Of a DNA stretch of 64,000 nt, positions 63,677 to 64,000 are shown in pieces (the first letter of the stretch is position 1; each line of letters starts with the position of its first letter). The stretch lies in NCBI GenBank assembly GCA_030765045.1, contig CM060962.1:99345412-99409411 (forward strand), read 5' to 3'. The notes under the pieces are model-generated. The model did not search any database and was not told the origin of the DNA. It saw nothing but the letters and a program-made list of their open reading frames with translations. This stretch comes from Tenodera sinensis (Eukaryota > Arthropoda > Insecta > Mantodea > Mantidae). Both the position numbers and the translations under genes were made by a program.

Positions 63677-64000
63677 ATTGTTGTTGTTGTTGTTTTCTAG
63701 TGCCTTGCATCTGGCAATGAAGCCATTAGCATTCGTGCTTTCCAATACTTTTGAACTGTAGTTTCTTCTGATCTTAATGCTTCACAGGTCTTCAAGTGTT
63801 CATTCATTTCTGCTGGATCGTTACACAGGACACATATTGGTGAAGCTGAGACACCTATTCTGTAGAGATGACTTGCTAAGCACTCGTGATTTGTCAGTAG
63901 TCGGAAGGCTGCAACCGCTGTTTTCCTTGGTCTCTGGGGGATTAAATCTGGGTTGGAAAGTAGTGTAATCCATTTTTTTTTTTATCTTTGGCATTTGTTT
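63677..64000 (-). pseudogene. LINE-3-related 3' end: RNase H linker and zinc finger
   Basis: Minus strand from the window edge: SNPDLIPQRPRKTAVAAFRL, LTNHECLASHLYRIGVSASP, ICVLCNDPAEMNEHLKTCEA and YWKARMLMASLPDARH then stop, followed by a (CAA)n tail (GTT repeats near 63680 on the plus strand). This matches the C-terminus of LINE-3 (PRKTAVATFRL ... CPLCDLQEEMDRDHLQIC ... YWRARGLMTSLSEIQH) including the very short 3' untranslated end. The frame is open throughout the visible part, so this copy may be younger or better preserved. It is cut by the end of the window and is in sense orientation with Itpr. Confidence 0.8.

Overview
The window is a TE-packed piece of an arthropod nuclear genome, most likely an insect. 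It lies almost entirely inside one host gene on the minus strand, the inositol 1,4,5-trisphosphate receptor (Itpr). Eight consecutive coding exons can be placed with GT/AG borders and matching phases. In gene order they are 58229-58088, 34969-34755, 31341-31181, 28915-28603, 22465-22164, 19926-19803, 8198-8023 and 402-247. Together they encode about 530 residues, from the MIR region through the second half of the IP3-binding core into the regulatory (RIH) domain. The gene continues beyond both ends. The introns are about 23.1, 3.4, 2.3, 6.1, 2.2, 11.6 and 7.6 kb.

Nearly everything else I can identify is mobile DNA. From left to right: a broken piggyBac (1.1-3.2 kb); a Tc1-like transposase remnant split by a mariner (4.2-6.0 kb); a 5'-truncated RTE-like LINE with a 15-bp target duplication and an open RT frame (8.6-10.3 kb); an antisense LINE ORF1 remnant (11.3-12.9 kb); a Tc1-like remnant (13.2-14.1 kb); a full-length endonuclease-RT-RNase H LINE with a 14-bp target duplication and a nested fold-back SINE (14.6-19.5 kb, called LINE-3 here); a second, rearranged mariner (20.9-22.0 kb); a near-perfect inverted dimer of a Penelope-like 3' end (26.8-27.7 kb); several MITEs (24.6, 29.0, 29.9 and 30.5 kb); a pogo-like remnant and a 440-nt purine tract (31.8-32.8 kb); a piggyBac derivative with palindromic ends (33.5-34.7 kb); tandem repeats (37.4-38.4, 39.5-40.2 and 42.9-43.9 kb); two LINE RT fragments (38.5-41.3 kb); two TIR DNA transposons (41.3-42.6 and 43.9-44.8 kb); a LINE with a degenerate 2A-like motif (44.8-49.8 kb, LINE-2); a Ty3/gypsy LTR element whose gag is split by another piggyBac derivative (51.1-57.6 kb); and an I/Jockey-type LINE (59.2-63.2 kb, LINE-5). 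At least five tRNA-derived SINE families (A-E) are scattered through the window.

The long, best preserved retroelements all lie on the plus strand, antisense to Itpr. Many insertions are dated relative to each other by clean nesting and target-site duplications. The recurrent theme is fold-back insertion: inverted dimers of Penelope, LINE-3, mariner and SINE A all occur within one gene.

The SINE cores (GAGGTTTTC ... CGAATGTCGGG) and the AT-rich, large-intron architecture resemble hemimetabolous, perhaps polyneopteran, insects. That placement is from memory and is weak. No bacterial genes, CRISPR arrays, rRNA or true tRNA genes were seen.
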